64,000 nt of DNA from Lineus longissimus (GCF_910592395.1 NC_088325.1:4247501-4311500), one strand, 5' to 3'. Positions 13,321 to 25,613 are shown, counted from the first letter of the stretch. The notes: generated by a model not told the origin, from the letters alone. Made by a program: numbers and translations.

Positions 13321-13599
13321 AACTATTAAAAATAGTAATGAAAAACAAATCATCCGGCATTTCCAAGTTCTCCCCATTGGCTCCCGAACTATGCGGCTTT
13401 GAGTCATGTAGTCGTTTGCAGGAGAAAATTAGAAACCAAGCATTTTCCGAACCGGCCAAATCGGTAAACGATATTGCCGTCAAATGTAATGATAGCCAAT
13501 AATGACGTCATCGTGGTGAGAGAATTTGCCTGACAGCGGCCTGTGGCCCACTGAATGACTTCATGAACCACTCAATCGAATGAGAACATAGAATCTTAT

Positions 13600-14290
13600 C
13601 TGCATGAGCCCAGCAATTGGAAGAGTTATTCTCCGGAGAGTGTTCCTCACCCAAGATGGGATACGCTTTTTTGCATGCCACTACGTTGATGTGCAAATTG
13701 AGGTTATGGGCCAAATTCACTCTAACTTTGGCCAGCGGTCACATAAGAGTCCATCGCAAGCTTTGATCTCTTCAGCACTTGGCCTCTACCCTCTCTCTTG
13801 TCTAAATCTCCTCCATCAATCAGCTTTTGAGACTCGGTCATCCAATTTGATCTTGAGAATGTTCTTTTAACATCTATTCATCTCTGGAGTGTGTGCGTGC
13901 CTAGCCTCAAAATTATCTTCATATTTTCCAGTTTGCTTTATGGAGAGCCAGAGATGATAAACGTTCAGATTCGAATGTGAGTGTTGAATTCTCTAGATTG
14001 TCCGGTAAGAACAGTGAGAAGACTCGAAGGAGGTTGACTCCAAGGAATCAAGGGGTTAGGCCATTGTCTTCTATTTTGACTCGGGTTTGACGAAAAATGT
14101 GTAAAAATGTGTAAAACAAATATCGCATGACCTAGGAGGTTGCGCCATGTAAGAAATATGATATCTTAATCACAGGAGGAATAACTCGTACATGCATTAT
14201 CGTGCAATCCAGACTCTGACTGTTGAAAGACATTTTCCCCTCTGCACCATTTTCGTGGTAGTCCTTTGTTACATTATCACATTGACATGT
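13600..14290. repeat. Repeat family R2, nearly full copy
   Basis: Follows 920-1650 in order: the 5' block, the TTTTCCAG junction at about 13930, a diverged exon-like block, and the downstream segment ending in GTAGTCCTTTGTTACAT. The exon-like block is not conserved as a reading frame here. Confidence 0.55.
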
Positions 14291-14589
14291 TGGAAATCAA
14301 TTTGAGTCGACGATTTTGCGAATTCACGACATCGTCGTGACTTTTCGAAGTAATCAACACAAGCGTTACGTCATCCTTAACGTCTTCCATCAGTTCATGA
14401 GATATTGAACAAGCTGTTCCCCAGCGTACATTATAGCTAGGTCCTCCCTTAGACTGGGGCCCTCGGCTGGAAGCGCCTCCAGTAGAATTAATGCTTAACA
14501 TTGCGGCTCCCAAATTTTCTATAGTTTCTCTTGGCCGATTAGCTTAACCTCAAAACTGTCATTGAAGAAGGCTGTCCTTAAACCGACTG

Positions 14590-15900
14590 CACATCACAGT
14601 TATTTAACGCGTTTATTAGGGGAGTCAGTGAAACATCTCCTTCATCACGATCTTGATTTGATTATTTCGCTAGCTCTAGGCATGTACATCCCAGATTTAA
14701 GCTGAAGTCCCTTGGAGTATCACACTCATGTCCGAGTTAGTTGCACCGGTATGGGAGCCAAGAGTTAATTGGGAGCGAAGGTTTCTAATGGCAATCAATT
14801 ATGTATATACAGAGGTAATATTCTGTAATCCAGTTTGTTACCATGTTTGTTATCGTATTAGTTGGGTAATTTACTCGCTCTCTCTGCTCCATTCCTGGGA
14901 TCGTATAGGACATTCTGGAGGATGACAAAGGCAGAAGCCTGTTTTCTGTGGACACGATTTTCCTTTATTCAACTTGGCTACATGATACTTCTGTGCATTC
15001 TCTAACTCTCTCTCTGACTGCGACTCTGATTATGACTTCTAAAAACTCCCCGAAGGAATCAGTTCCTCCAGCTTTTATACAATTGTTATGTTTATACATT
15101 GTAACCAAGACGATGCTAATATTTCATCATCATGCCAGTCACGTTGCAAGCTTCGATACGGATTGTGTTTGGCACGATTTACCTAACCTGGTATTACTTT
15201 GATTGAATGTCAACTTCGTCTTCCTCAGAACTCTGGTTTTAACAATCAATAACCGCAAGTTCATTAGACAATTATGATCCCAAAAGTATAAAATGTGTTT
15301 GGTCTGCCTGACTTAAATATACACTTTACTCTGGTCACCACAACATGTCGACAATTTTAACCATATTTGTTTACTTTTAATTTTCAACGTGTAAGAAATG
15401 AAATATATTATTCAATTTGTGTTTGAACAAAACCAATGTGTGGGGCTCTTATATGGACTCTTAGATATCACGACAAGTTACCCCTCAGCTTTTGATGCCA
15501 ACTTTCCCACGATTCCACAGCGCAACTTAAGGCAAATAGTGAGTGCTCAACTGTAATTTGATAAATAATTACCCTAGCTGTAGGCCTGTATATTCCGGAT
15601 TTAAGAGCTGAACTACCTGAGACTATAACAGTCATGTCCAAGCTTTATGTGTTCAGCCATCCTCAATACCAGGGTCAGTTGTATGCTTCTCCCCTTACAC
15701 AGAAGTAATATTGATATTACTAGTCTAATATAAATCTAATCTCATCACGCTGTGGTTTGACTGGATTCTCGGGGTGAATAATTCATTTATAGAAGTCGAA
15801 AAGAAAACTAGGTTATGGGCCAAATTCACTCTAACTTTGGCCAGCGGTCACATAAGAGTCCATCGCAAGCTTTGATCTCTTCAGCACTTGGCCTCTACAC
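14590..15900. repeat. Second copy of the 10440-10860 repeat, split by an insertion
   Basis: 14590-14830 and 15500-15700 align to one continuous stretch at 10440-10860, so roughly 14830-15500 is extra here. 15810-15900 is a short R2 fragment nearly identical to 13705-13795. No ends of a known transposon were recognised around the insertion. Confidence 0.5.
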
Positions 15901-16939
15901 CAGGGCGATATGGTGTCATATCCCAACGGGCAATATATTATGGCGTTGGGCATCTTTCAGCTGTTTGCGTGCGGACTGAGGGCAGCAATCTCTCAAAGAA
16001 GGACTCCAATCCTCGTGAGACAGTGCCGAAGTCGACAATGGCTGCTTCATAAGTCCATATCCCTTCGAACGTCCTTTGATCATTCCTCCCAGCGATTGGG
16101 TGGGTTGTGGACTGGAATAATTCCAAAACTGTTCAGGCCTAGAACTGTTCAACGGTACCGATAGATCTGATCGGACAATACAATAGAAGGGAATGTTTTG
16201 TCACTGTTCCAACCAACATCACATTTCAATGGTTACCTGGCATAAAATGATTACATGACAGATAGATCACTGTTGATGATCAATTATAAAATGACACACC
16301 TTTATCAATGGGGTATTATCCACCAAATACAAAATGAAATCTTTCCCATTGCACTGATTACCTCCCCTACCTATTTCAATTATGCAGCCTTGCCCGGCAC
16401 TTTCATAATATTAGAACTGTTCTCTTCAGAGGACTGCTCTGTTTGGCTTTGAGTGGTTGTTTGCAGGAGAAAGTGAGAAAACAAGCATTTTCCGAACCGA
16501 CCAATCTTAACAATACTGCCGCCAAATATAATGCTAATTAGCCAAAATGACGTCATTGGGTTAGAGAATTTGCCTGACAACGGCCCGTGGCCGGCTTACT
16601 GACTACATCACTTGGCCTCGTTTTCGAGGGCGAGGCCGGGATTCTCCGCATTTAGCAACGGTGTTGTTGACTCGCTGAGGACACTCCTCTTTGACCCGAA
16701 CTTTGGCAATAGGCATGGCCGGGAGATGGAAATGGTCAAGCACCTTACGCGATTTTAACTTGTTAATAATGACTGTGTGATACTGTGATATTATATACTT
16801 ATATGTTTTGTACTTGTAAATGTTATTATCCCATATGAGAGGTTAATAAATAAATAAATAAAACAAATAAAATTAAAAATAAACATGAACCACTCACTCA
16901 TTGAGAACCTGATTTCGCACTTCTGATTTAATCTGATTT

Positions 16940-18190
16940 CGCACTACACTTGGAGATTTATTCTCTAGAGAGTGTTCCTCAACAAGATCGGTTGCACTTT
17001 TTCACGTGCAATTACGTTTATGTGCAATTTGAAGTTATTTGTCAAGTGACTCTAACTTTTGCCAGCGGCCAGATAACAGTACAACGCATGCTACTTTCTC
17101 ATCAGCGCTTGGACGTTTATCCTCTCTTGTCTAATTCTCCTTTAAGTCAGTATTTGAGACAGGGTCATCCAATTTGATCTTAGGAATGTTTTTTTCTATT
17201 CATATACAAACCTCTTGATCGAGTTTGCGCGTGCTAGCCTCAGAAATGTCTTCATGTTTTCCAGGTTGATTTATCATGGGAAGCCCGGTTCGATGAACAT
17301 TCGGCTCCTCCAAAAAGTGGGAAGAATGATTGGATCAAACGTTATAGTGCTTCGACATAGCTTGATGAGAAGATCGCTCCCCGTTTACATCACGAAGAGG
17401 TAAGTGGGGTATCTCTTTTGACTCGAGTTGGATGAAAAATTTGCAAAATGTATGAAGAAAATATTGCATGACCTAGGAGAGTTGTCTTCCATAAAACTAG
17501 GTTATATGGAAGAAAACATGGTTTTTATCTTTTTTTAAACTTGGTTTTTATGAAACTTAGTTTGATGAACATTCGGCTCCTCCAAATTTGGGAAGAATGA
17601 TTGGATCAAATACCATAGTGCTTCGACATCTGAGCTTCATAAGAAGATCGCTCCCCGTTTAATTCACAAAGAGGTAAGTTGGGTGTCCTCTATTTTGACT
17701 CGAGGTGGACGAAAAATGTGCAAAATGTATGAAGCAAATATCGCATTACCTAGGAGAGTGATACGCCCATATAATTCAAATATCTTAATCACACGAGGAA
17801 TAATCTCATGTAATCCCGACTCTAACTGATGAAAGACACTTCCCCTTCCATGCCTTTAGCGTCATTTTCATTGTAGTCCTTTGTTACATCAGGTATGGTT
17901 TGACATGTTAGATAGTTAGACCCGAATGTGTGCGATGTGGACGCGTCCCATTAACAGGACGTATATTTTATGTCAAAATGCGTTTCCGAGGTGTTNNNNN
18001 NNNNNNNNNNNNNNNNNNNNNNNNNNNNNNNNNNNNNNNNNNNNNNNNNNNNNNNNNNNNNNNNNNNNNNNNNNNNNNNNNNNNNNNNNNNNNNNTGCAT
18101 AAGGACAACCACTTCATGTTGTATCTCACTGGAAACACCTGATTCCGCCCTTTTTGCAGAATGGTGTTTTATTTCTTTGAATAGTTAATA
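16940..18190. repeat. Repeat family R2, copy with a duplicated exon-like block
   Basis: Follows 920-1810, but the exon-like block occurs twice (17275-17400 and 17565-17672). Both contain GATGAACATTCGGCTCCTCC and end at GAG before GTAAGT. Between them lie AAACTAGG/GAAAACATGG-type segments like those of the foldback element at 18483. The first block has an in-frame TAG, and the second appears to have lost one base. Confidence 0.55.
17996..18095. other. Assembly gap (100 N)
   Basis: A run of exactly 100 N. The flanks end in GGTGTT and begin with TGCATAAGGACAACC, while the related copy reads GGTGTTTGCATGAGGACAACC continuously at about 1720, so little or nothing may be missing. Confidence 0.98.
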
Positions 18191-18199
18191 AGTGTCGCA

Positions 18200-19800
18200 T
18201 TGGCTCCTTTCTCTGTTCACCACCCCATGTGGATTTATTGTCAATTTAACCAGATAATCAGGGAAAAATTCTACATTTCTGGATATTCAACTCGCACAGT
18301 GACCAATCCCGTGAAAGAACACCAAAAAAAGGGGGGGGGGGGGAGGGTCAATCATTGAGCTTTTGAAATATATCGAATTATATTGAAGCATGCCCAAATG
18401 AGCGAAAAACGCATCGAATAACACTGGACGGCATTACAACACACGGCTGACGCACATCCCAAGTTAAGTTTACACATACGTCTATGGCAAGCCGTTCGTC
18501 CAATAATTAAGAAAACCTAGTTTTATTGAAGAAAACCTGGTTTTCTTCTTAAAAAACATAGTTTTCTTCAAGAAAACCATGTTTTCTTCCATGAAACTAG
18601 GTTTTCTTCGAAGAAGCATAGGTTGATTTAAAAAACCAAGTTATCTTGTTAAAAAAACAGTTTTTTTAAAAGAAAACTAGGTTTTTTAAAATCAACCTAT
18701 GATTCTTCGAAGAAAACCTAGTTTCGTGAAAGAAAACATGGTTTTCTTGAAGAAAACTATGTTTTTTAAGAAGAAAACCAGGTTTTCTTCAATAAAACTA
18801 GGTTTTCTTAATTATTGGACGAACGGCTTGCCATAGGAACCTTCACTTTATGCAAAAAGAATAAGTTATTTTTTAAAAAACCTAGTTTCATGGAAGAAAA
18901 CCTGGTTTTCTTCAATAAAACATAGTTTTCTTCAAGAAAACCATGTTTTCTTGTTAGAAAACTTAGTTTCATTGAAAAAAACTAGGTTTTCTTGAAGAAA
19001 ACTATGTTTTTTAAGAAGAAAACCATGTTTTTTTCAAAAAAACTAGGTTTTCTTAATTATTGGACGAACGGCTTGCCATATACGTCGGCATCAGCAGTAA
19101 AATGTGTGTTTTCCTGTCATCAACCAATTGAGCAGCGCCCCAGCTTTCAGAAAATCCCAACAACATGTCTCTACCAAAACAATTGCTACATCAATACTGG
19201 CATACACTGCATGATTAGCATGAAATCATGGTCATGAACTCAAACGTTAGAATCCGGGAGCTTAGCGAATTTTATTTTACATACGGGCTACAAATGATTC
19301 GAATATGTTGTGGGATAAAGTACGCCTACCTGACCAGAGAAACCCAATTCTTAAGTTTTTCCAGTGGTGAGTGTAGGAGATAGAGGGGTTAGCATTTTTG
19401 TTAAAGTCTTCATCATTGGAACACGAATGGGAGCTCTGTACAGGAGCAGAAGCATCGATGTACACGTAAATCTTGAACGGTTGGTTTAGACCATATAAAG
19501 ATAGAAACATGGTGCCTCGAGATGAGATCAGCAGGTTTTCAAAAGCCCCCTTGATATGTTATAGGAAATCACACATTAAATTGGTTTCTAAGGAAGTCAA
19601 GGCAAAATACATAAAAAAAGTCATTTCCAACCACACTGCCACTTAAAAACAAGTAAAACGTGCTTATCTAATGTTTCTATCTGTTGGTAATACATTTATA
19701 GGGTCTAAATCCAACCGTTCAATATTTGCGTATACATTGGTGCTTGGGCTCCTGTGCTAGCTGTGTTCGTCAGCGATTAAGTAATTGAGCGTTTGTCATG
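18200..19800. repeat. Repeat family R3, copy 2 (interrupted)
   Basis: Matches 1830-2860 on both sides of the foldback element. The minus-strand open block at about 19330-19470 is the counterpart of 2390-2533, again ending in CAG before GTAGGC. Confidence 0.6.
18483..19080. mobile_element. Foldback/MITE element built from palindromes
   Basis: The element starts TATGGCAAGCCGTTCGTCC and ends with its reverse complement, flanked by TACGTC on both sides (18477-18482 and 19081-19086); the related segment near 2130 lacks it. Bases 18483-18835 form an almost complete 353-bp palindrome. A further right-arm copy then ends at 19080. Each arm is itself a chain of short inverted units of the type GAAGAAAACC-N2-GGTTTTCTTC. 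No coding capacity. It would fold into a strong cruciform. Confidence 0.8.
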
Positions 19801-20470
19801 TTATGGTCAGTCATTGTTATGGTCAGTCTTGCCTTCGATCTTCACCGATTCTCGTTGTTTTAAACCTGAAGACAGGCTGCTCGGTAACTTTGGAGGCCGG
19901 CCTTTAGGGCTTCCCAACATCAAGATAAGATCATCAGGTATCTTGAAAACGTATTTTCCAGGGTAATAACAATAGATGCATTTTGAGAGAATTTGGGAAA
20001 ATCCCAGTTGGAAATGAAAATAGAAGAATAAATACGTGGAATGTTACTGGCTACCAGTTAACATGGTTGGTTCCAAATAGACATTCAGTAACTCTGTTGT
20101 GACCTATGCAATTCGTGGGTACCCCAAAAGCACAAAGTTGGTCACCTTTAAAAGTATATTCAGTTCACCACACAATCTATCACAGCCCATCGGGGACATA
20201 GTTAGTTAAATCTTCTCATCTATGTTCTCATTGACCTCTCTTGTTCCTTCCAGCATCCGTCGTCTGATGAGACGTCATCAGAAGAACAGTCCTCTATGAA
20301 ACATTCCGCTTTGTCCAGGATGTAGGCACCCTGTCGAAACCGCACCGCAAGAATAAAGAAGATGCAATTTACCATTTTCAATATTTACAAGCGTAAAGAA
20401 TGTATGTTCCGATCACTCTCGGCCTTCAGGTACCTACACTCCATGATCAACCATATTGGCAGTGTACACC
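19801..20470. other. No gene recognised
   Basis: Unique-looking A/T-rich sequence. I see no conserved protein, RNA or repeat boundary here. Confidence 0.4.
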
Positions 20471-22000
20471 ATATCACCAATCTTGAATCTTTTCAGCTTC
20501 TGTATTACTCTTGATATCACGATAATCTTTCATCTTCTCCGTGATACATATCATAGCAGTCTTTCTGCACTTCGTGATTTCTAACTTCACTCTCTTCGAG
20601 GATGGTAGGCAACTTGTCTGTAAATCTACGCCATCAATATCTTTGGCAGCAATCGTTGCCATGTTCTACCGGTTGCAAGAGATGTCATAAACGCTTTTTT
20701 AGATGACTATAAAAACGCTCCATCTTACATTTTTTCTGATGTCTCTTGGTCATGAAGCGTATATCTTCTTTTTCTTCTGAAAACTGGAGCGCTTTTGATC
20801 AATGTAGTGTGGTGTATTCATGTTATCAAATGGGAGTTATGGTGACTTTCCAGTGTGTCATGTATATATTGTATTAATACACGTATGTGTGTTTGGGTGT
20901 ATTTGGATTCAGCATATTTCCCGTTGTAATAGATTGTATGTTCAGTTGTCAGATTGTGATTAAGATAATGTTAATTTATACAGTCATGTAGACATGGAAG
21001 TAGTGCGCTGAAGATAGATGGGGGTCAGATGGGGTTTTATTTTTTGGAAATAACAAATAAGGGTGTGTGTCGATCAGCCGCAGAGTTTTAGGCAGATATG
21101 ACATCTAGGCCCTGTTTGGCCTTATACACATGGCCAAGTAGTTGGGCATGAGTGGGTGTTTTTGATTAGGACCTCCCGAGTATTGGTAAGTTTTGGAACT
21201 AGTATTATGTCAGGGTATGTTGCTTTTCGGATAAATATAAAGTTTCTTTTGACCACTCCGTAGAATATCATAATATAACCATGTTTGATCAACCTCGTTG
21301 AAAGGTTATTGGTACATATCTATTTCTTTGTTTATTGTTAATTGTATTATACATTGGAATTTAAAGGCACAGACGGCTTCAAACAATTATTTCTGTTTTA
21401 ATTTTGGTAAACTTGATATGTATCTAGACATTCCATTATTCAGGAACCTGCCAATGGACCGATGTAACTCTGACAAATGTAATGAAAATAATAATATTTT
21501 TAGTGCCACTATCAAAAAGTGACCAATAACATAATACAAAACTCTTTTGGTATACTATAGTCCACTACATGTAGCAACCAAAGAGGAAATCTTTCATCTT
21601 TCTCCTGTGATACATATCATGGTTTCTTCTGTGATAAATATCATGGTTTCTTCTGTGATACATATCATGGTTTCCTCTGTGATAAATATCATGGCTTCTT
21701 CTGTGATACATATCATGGTTTCTTCTGTGATAAATATCATGGTTTCTTCTGTGATACATATCATAGCGTTTATTTTCTGCACTCAGTGATTTCTAACTTC
21801 ACTCTCATCGGGTATGGTAGTCAACTTGTTTGAAAGAGAAACAAGACCCCGTTTGATCAATGAAGTTGGTGTAGTTATTTTGATAAATGGAAGCAGAGTC
21901 TTTCAAAAGACTCTGGTGGGGGTTATCACTGTGATTTGCATCTTTTCTCCATATATTGTATTCATACACGTACTATGTACATGTATACATGTATGTAAAA
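20470..22000. repeat. Local tandem duplication around a minisatellite
   Basis: 20530-20880 and 21590-21990 share blocks such as TTCTAACTTCACTCTC, TTTGATCAATG and a GTATTNATACACGTA stretch. The second copy has an expanded 24-bp array. The minus-strand frame 20474-20662 is open for 62 codons but is not recognised; it may be part of an old mobile element. Confidence 0.5.
21600..21768. repeat. 24-bp minisatellite with alternating variants
   Basis: About seven units of a 24-bp motif, core TGTGATACATATCATGG, in which the central part alternates regularly between ATACATATCAT and ATAAATATCAT, so the true repeat is a 48-bp dimer. The ACATAT/ATATCAT core is partly palindromic. The open frames across it in several phases follow from the repeat and are not genes. 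Confidence 0.8.
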
Positions 22001-23672
22001 TATATAATTTTGTATTATTCATTTTGTATATTTCCCATTGTAATATGCCAGTAGCTGAATTATAGGAAGGTGTTCTAGGCCTTATATGGACCTATTTTCA
22101 TAAACGAAGGTCGTTTGGGAGGAGTTTGTGTTTTTGAATTGACCCCCCCCCCCCGGGAGTTTGGTGAGTTTTGGACATATTAGTACCATATGACAAGTTA
22201 ATACGTCGCTTTTCAGGGAAATATAAAGTCAACCCTTGACAACTATGTAGTAATGTATTACCCAGAACTTGATGATGCATGTACTTCCCCATTATAGTTT
22301 CATTATAGTTTCATATTGTTTCAACAAATATGTTAAAACAAATGTTGCGTGAAACGACATTTTGGTTGGCTGACCAGATATTTCTGTACGTTTCTGAACT
22401 GATGTCATCTGTCATAATAATCTAATTTGTGTAAATATGCAATCCATTTTGCTCCTGTCATGTCTACTCCTTCCATCATAAGATAGCGTGAATTTTGATG
22501 CATTTTCAATTGAACTTGTATTTATATTGTGAGAATGTTTATTGTCGAGACCAGTACAGTTCTGCAATTGATTGATTAAAATCTCTGAAAAATTATACTC
22601 ATTTGCCAATAAAAACCTATCAGGTGGAAATGCGAGAGAACAAACGCCTTTGCTGGTCTTGAGTTTGTAATTAGGCAAGCTACACTTGCTGTTGAAATTC
22701 CACTCACTTCGTAACCAGCATTCAAAAAAGGCTCTGTTTTCGCTCTTTTCGACATAGTCGTACATGTCTAATCAGTGCCCTTAAATAAAGTAAACTGTAA
22801 TGTTGTGACCTTAAGTGTTGAAGTGGAAATGCACAGAGGGGGTTAGATTTTGCGGGCAAATGTAATACTAAAAACTCGTATCAACCGAGGAGTGATTCAA
22901 CTCAAAATTTTGCTAACACGTCCTATATCGACCAACTCATTTGTGATATTATGTGTCATGCTGTAATAATATTTCTTAGCCAGTTCTATGCATTTTAATA
23001 TTTGTAAATTATACCCTAAAAGTGCCTGATCTCAAGATGAACGCTTTAAAACGAAATCACCAATTCTTCGCCACAGGTGCAAGGTTATCAGATTGTAAGA
23101 TAACGAAGTTAATTATTAAAGCGAGCGAAAGTTTGATGGGAGTCATGGATAGGGTGGATCTATCTTGGAGATAAAAGTTGTATAGTTGAATTTTCGGGAG
23201 ATTATTTAGGTCCTTTTCGTGCTTATGATTAGATATTTTGGCATGACATGGTTTTTAGTACCTATGTAGTTGCATGACATTTGAAAAATATATCAGTGTC
23301 ATTTATGATTTACATAAACTCTACCGCTAGCCCCTTTGTTGTAATGCGGCGATGGCATCATCTCATACTTGACCAACCTTATTACCAGGATATTTATATT
23401 GGAATAAATTAGTCTGTGGAATGGGCTGGAGCAATGAGGATGCCAAGTCGTGCTAGCATGACATGCCATGGGAGGTAGCCCGATCCTCAAATAAAGTCAC
23501 CTAGAGACTAAGCATGAGATGTATCTTATTCCTCCTCTTGAAAATCCCTCTGTTTTACCTGTAGCCTTTTTACGCTTTGTTCGCGAGTGCGCTTAGCGAA
23601 ATGTTGTTTATGCAGTAATTATGAAAGGGTCAACTGAACAACATTGTCTGGTGTTTTGGGCGGAGTTATGAT
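22001..23672. other. No gene recognised
   Basis: Contains a poly-C run (22142-22154) and A/T-rich sequence. A 117-codon minus-strand frame (22412-22765) has no features I recognise and no supporting splice or composition signal. Confidence 0.4.
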
Positions 23673-23678
23673 GCTGTA

Positions 23679-23928
23679 AGAATATATGTATTGTGGTGGT
23701 AGGAATCTAGGTAATTCTAAGCTATTTTAACAAAAGCCCTTACAGGCCTTTTTGTCTCAAATTAGCTTAGAAACCCCTAAGAACCAGACACCACAATACA
23801 TATATTCTATCATTCATGAAATGGTCAGTGAAGCGTTGCAGTGAAATGGTAAGGGAATACTAGAGTTCAATGGGTTAATGTAATCATGACTTACTGTATT
23901 CCAACAGAAAGTACACGTCAATAGCTTT
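23679..23928 (+). repeat. Left Polinton terminal inverted repeat with internal hairpin
   Basis: It pairs with 42393-42642 over 250 bp, nearly without mismatch by eye. Its outer 130 bp are an imperfect palindrome. The first 20 bases (AGAATATATGTATTGTGGTG) return inverted at 23789-23808, and an inner 10-bp arm TTCTAAGCTA pairs with TAGCTTAGAA. Protein-primed replication of such genomes starts at the termini. Confidence 0.93.
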
Positions 23929-24007
23929 TTTCCGTGCATTTTACCTGATATATGATGTTGGCACTGTTCACTGCATGTACATAATTTTACTAGTAAATAA
24001 ATAGAAA

Positions 24008-25264
24008 ATGGCAACAGGATATTTATTAAATACCGAAAGGGCACATAAGATTCCACTTGGTTTGAAAGCTGAGAGGCAGCATCATATCATTACTCATAAC
24101 CCATCATCTGCTAACCCCAAAGAAACACTGTATGTTAGAATACCGGCATTGCGAGAGAATACATTCTTTGTACCTAAATCTCTTTATCTGTCTGCTGATG
24201 TAACCATTTCTGGTGATTCTAAAAATAGTGTTGTAAATAATCTTGGTAGAAACCTGATTTCAAAGATGGTGGTTAAGTGGGGAACAGAGCAGATATTTGA
24301 CCTTGACGAATACAGTCATTATTCTACATTTAAAGATCTGTGGTTTACAGAAGAAGAAAGAAATGATAGAGTTTTTCAGGGTATTCAGTCAAAAAATCTT
24401 AGAGAATTAAGATCAGGAGTCGCTGAAGCTGATGTCACTGGAGAAACAGCTAATGAAAAGACTTTAAAGAAAGTGTTTGACAAGAAGTACAAAATACCAT
24501 TAGATTTTGAACTATTCCATCATCATGCTCCATTTTACAAGTTTCCAATTCAAGAAGATGTTATCATTGAAATAACTTTAGCACCAAAGGAGGAAATCAT
24601 AGTCACCACAACCACAGCAAGTATGGGCTACAAACTAGAGAATATTTGTTTTGAATATGATACCGTAACCAACAAAATGATTGCTAGTCAATTGAGTAAC
24701 AAGTACAATTCTGGATTCTCAATATTTTATGATTGGGTAGACCATTTTAAGACAGTCAATGTTACTGCTAATGAAACACTAATTAATGAGAACATCAACT
24801 TTCCAAGAATGTCTATTAAAGGATTATTATTACTATTTGTGTCTGACTATGTATATGGAGCTAGAGATTCAGAGAAGTTTGAAAACCCTAACATAAGTAA
24901 AGTGCAGATCACAATAGAGGGTGTTGCCAATCAGGTGTTCCCAGAAGGAATGAGAATGATGGATCAATGGGAGGAGATCAAGAAACATTTTATGTCTGAA
25001 GATTTGAAGAAAACTCATGACTGTAACATGACCATGTAAAAATACTATGGTGATTCTAATCACTATGGTTTATGGTTGGACCTGAGAACTTCTGAGGATA
25101 ATCGTCTTCACGGATCAGGAAAGAAGCTCCAGAACACAAAAGATGGTATTCAATTATCTATTATAAAGAAATCTGGAAAGGGACCATACAAAATGCACAT
25201 ATTCGTGGTTTCTGACGCCCAGGTAAACATCCAGAATTCTCAGATTGCTTCACTCCAGCACTGA
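24008..25264 (+). pseudogene. Candidate major capsid protein gene with one in-frame stop
   Basis: The first part is open for 343 codons and ends in TAA at 25037-25039. The same frame then continues for 74 further codons to a TGA at 25262-25264. That second part carries GLWLDLR and VVSDAQVNIQNSQ, which look like the conserved C-terminal end of the same jelly-roll protein, so the TAA probably interrupts one gene of about 418 codons. Features of the first part include KMVVKWGTEQIFDLDEYSHY (about residue 87). By position (first gene inside the left repeat), composition and size it is the best candidate for the major capsid protein. The assignment rests on pattern recognition, and a full double jelly-roll is usually longer. 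The start follows TAAATAGAAA. Confidence 0.6.
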
Positions 25265-25376
25265 GGTGCTGCAAGAACAAAGTTCGCTCCAACACTGAAA
25301 CAAAGTTCGTACAACACTAAATTAAATACTGAATACTAGATAAATGAGTTTTACTAGTGATTTTCTAAGTAATTAA
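25265..25376. repeat. Half copy of the double-hairpin element
   Basis: A single hairpin GAAC-AAA-GTTC lies at 25275-25285, directly after the stop of the capsid frame. A weaker echo of CAAAGTTCG follows at about 25310. Confidence 0.6.
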
Positions 25377-25613
25377 ATGGATACACCAGGAAAGAAAGAT
25401 ATCATAAATACACTGTATCAAAGTTTACTGTTGGCATCAACAACAATTGGTTACTCTATGTTACTGAAAAGGTTCTTGAGAATCAATATTGGTCCCCCAA
25501 GTCAGGCCAACCTAGAGGAAATTCTTAAACTGGGAGGAACTGTAGCTATTAGTAATGGAACATTAGAGTACCTTTACGATCAAGGAATCCTACCCAGAAA
25601 TATTATGAAGTAA
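25377..25613 (+). CDS. Small hydrophobic Polinton protein (78 aa)
   Basis: The function is not recognised. An N-terminal basic stretch is followed by a moderately hydrophobic helix (LLLASTTIGYSMLLKRFL, about residues 17-34) and a second mildly hydrophobic segment with KLGGTVAISNGTLEYLYDQG. It sits between the capsid and penton-like genes, where Polintons commonly encode short virion-associated proteins. The start codon lies in TTAAATGG, shared with several other genes of the element. It could be a small membrane or capsid-cement protein; that is inference from position. Confidence 0.6.
   Translation: MDTPGKKDIINTLYQSLLLASTTIGYSMLLKRFLRINIGPPSQANLEEILKLGGTVAISNGTLEYLYDQGILPRNIMK

Noticed and set aside
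20474-20662. 62-codon minus-strand frame resembling the end of a retroelement integrase (KRFKIGDMVY in a neighbouring frame)
   Set aside because: Too short and frameshifted; no catalytic motif or terminal repeat nearby to support a retroelement call.
21547-21789. Open frames on both strands over the 24-bp minisatellite (repeated IMVSSVI- and YHRRNHD-like peptides)
   Set aside because: They follow from a repeat unit divisible by three, and several phases are open at once. No homology or start context.
22412-22765. 117-codon minus-strand frame as a host exon
   Set aside because: No recognised domain, no clear splice sites, A/T-rich surroundings.
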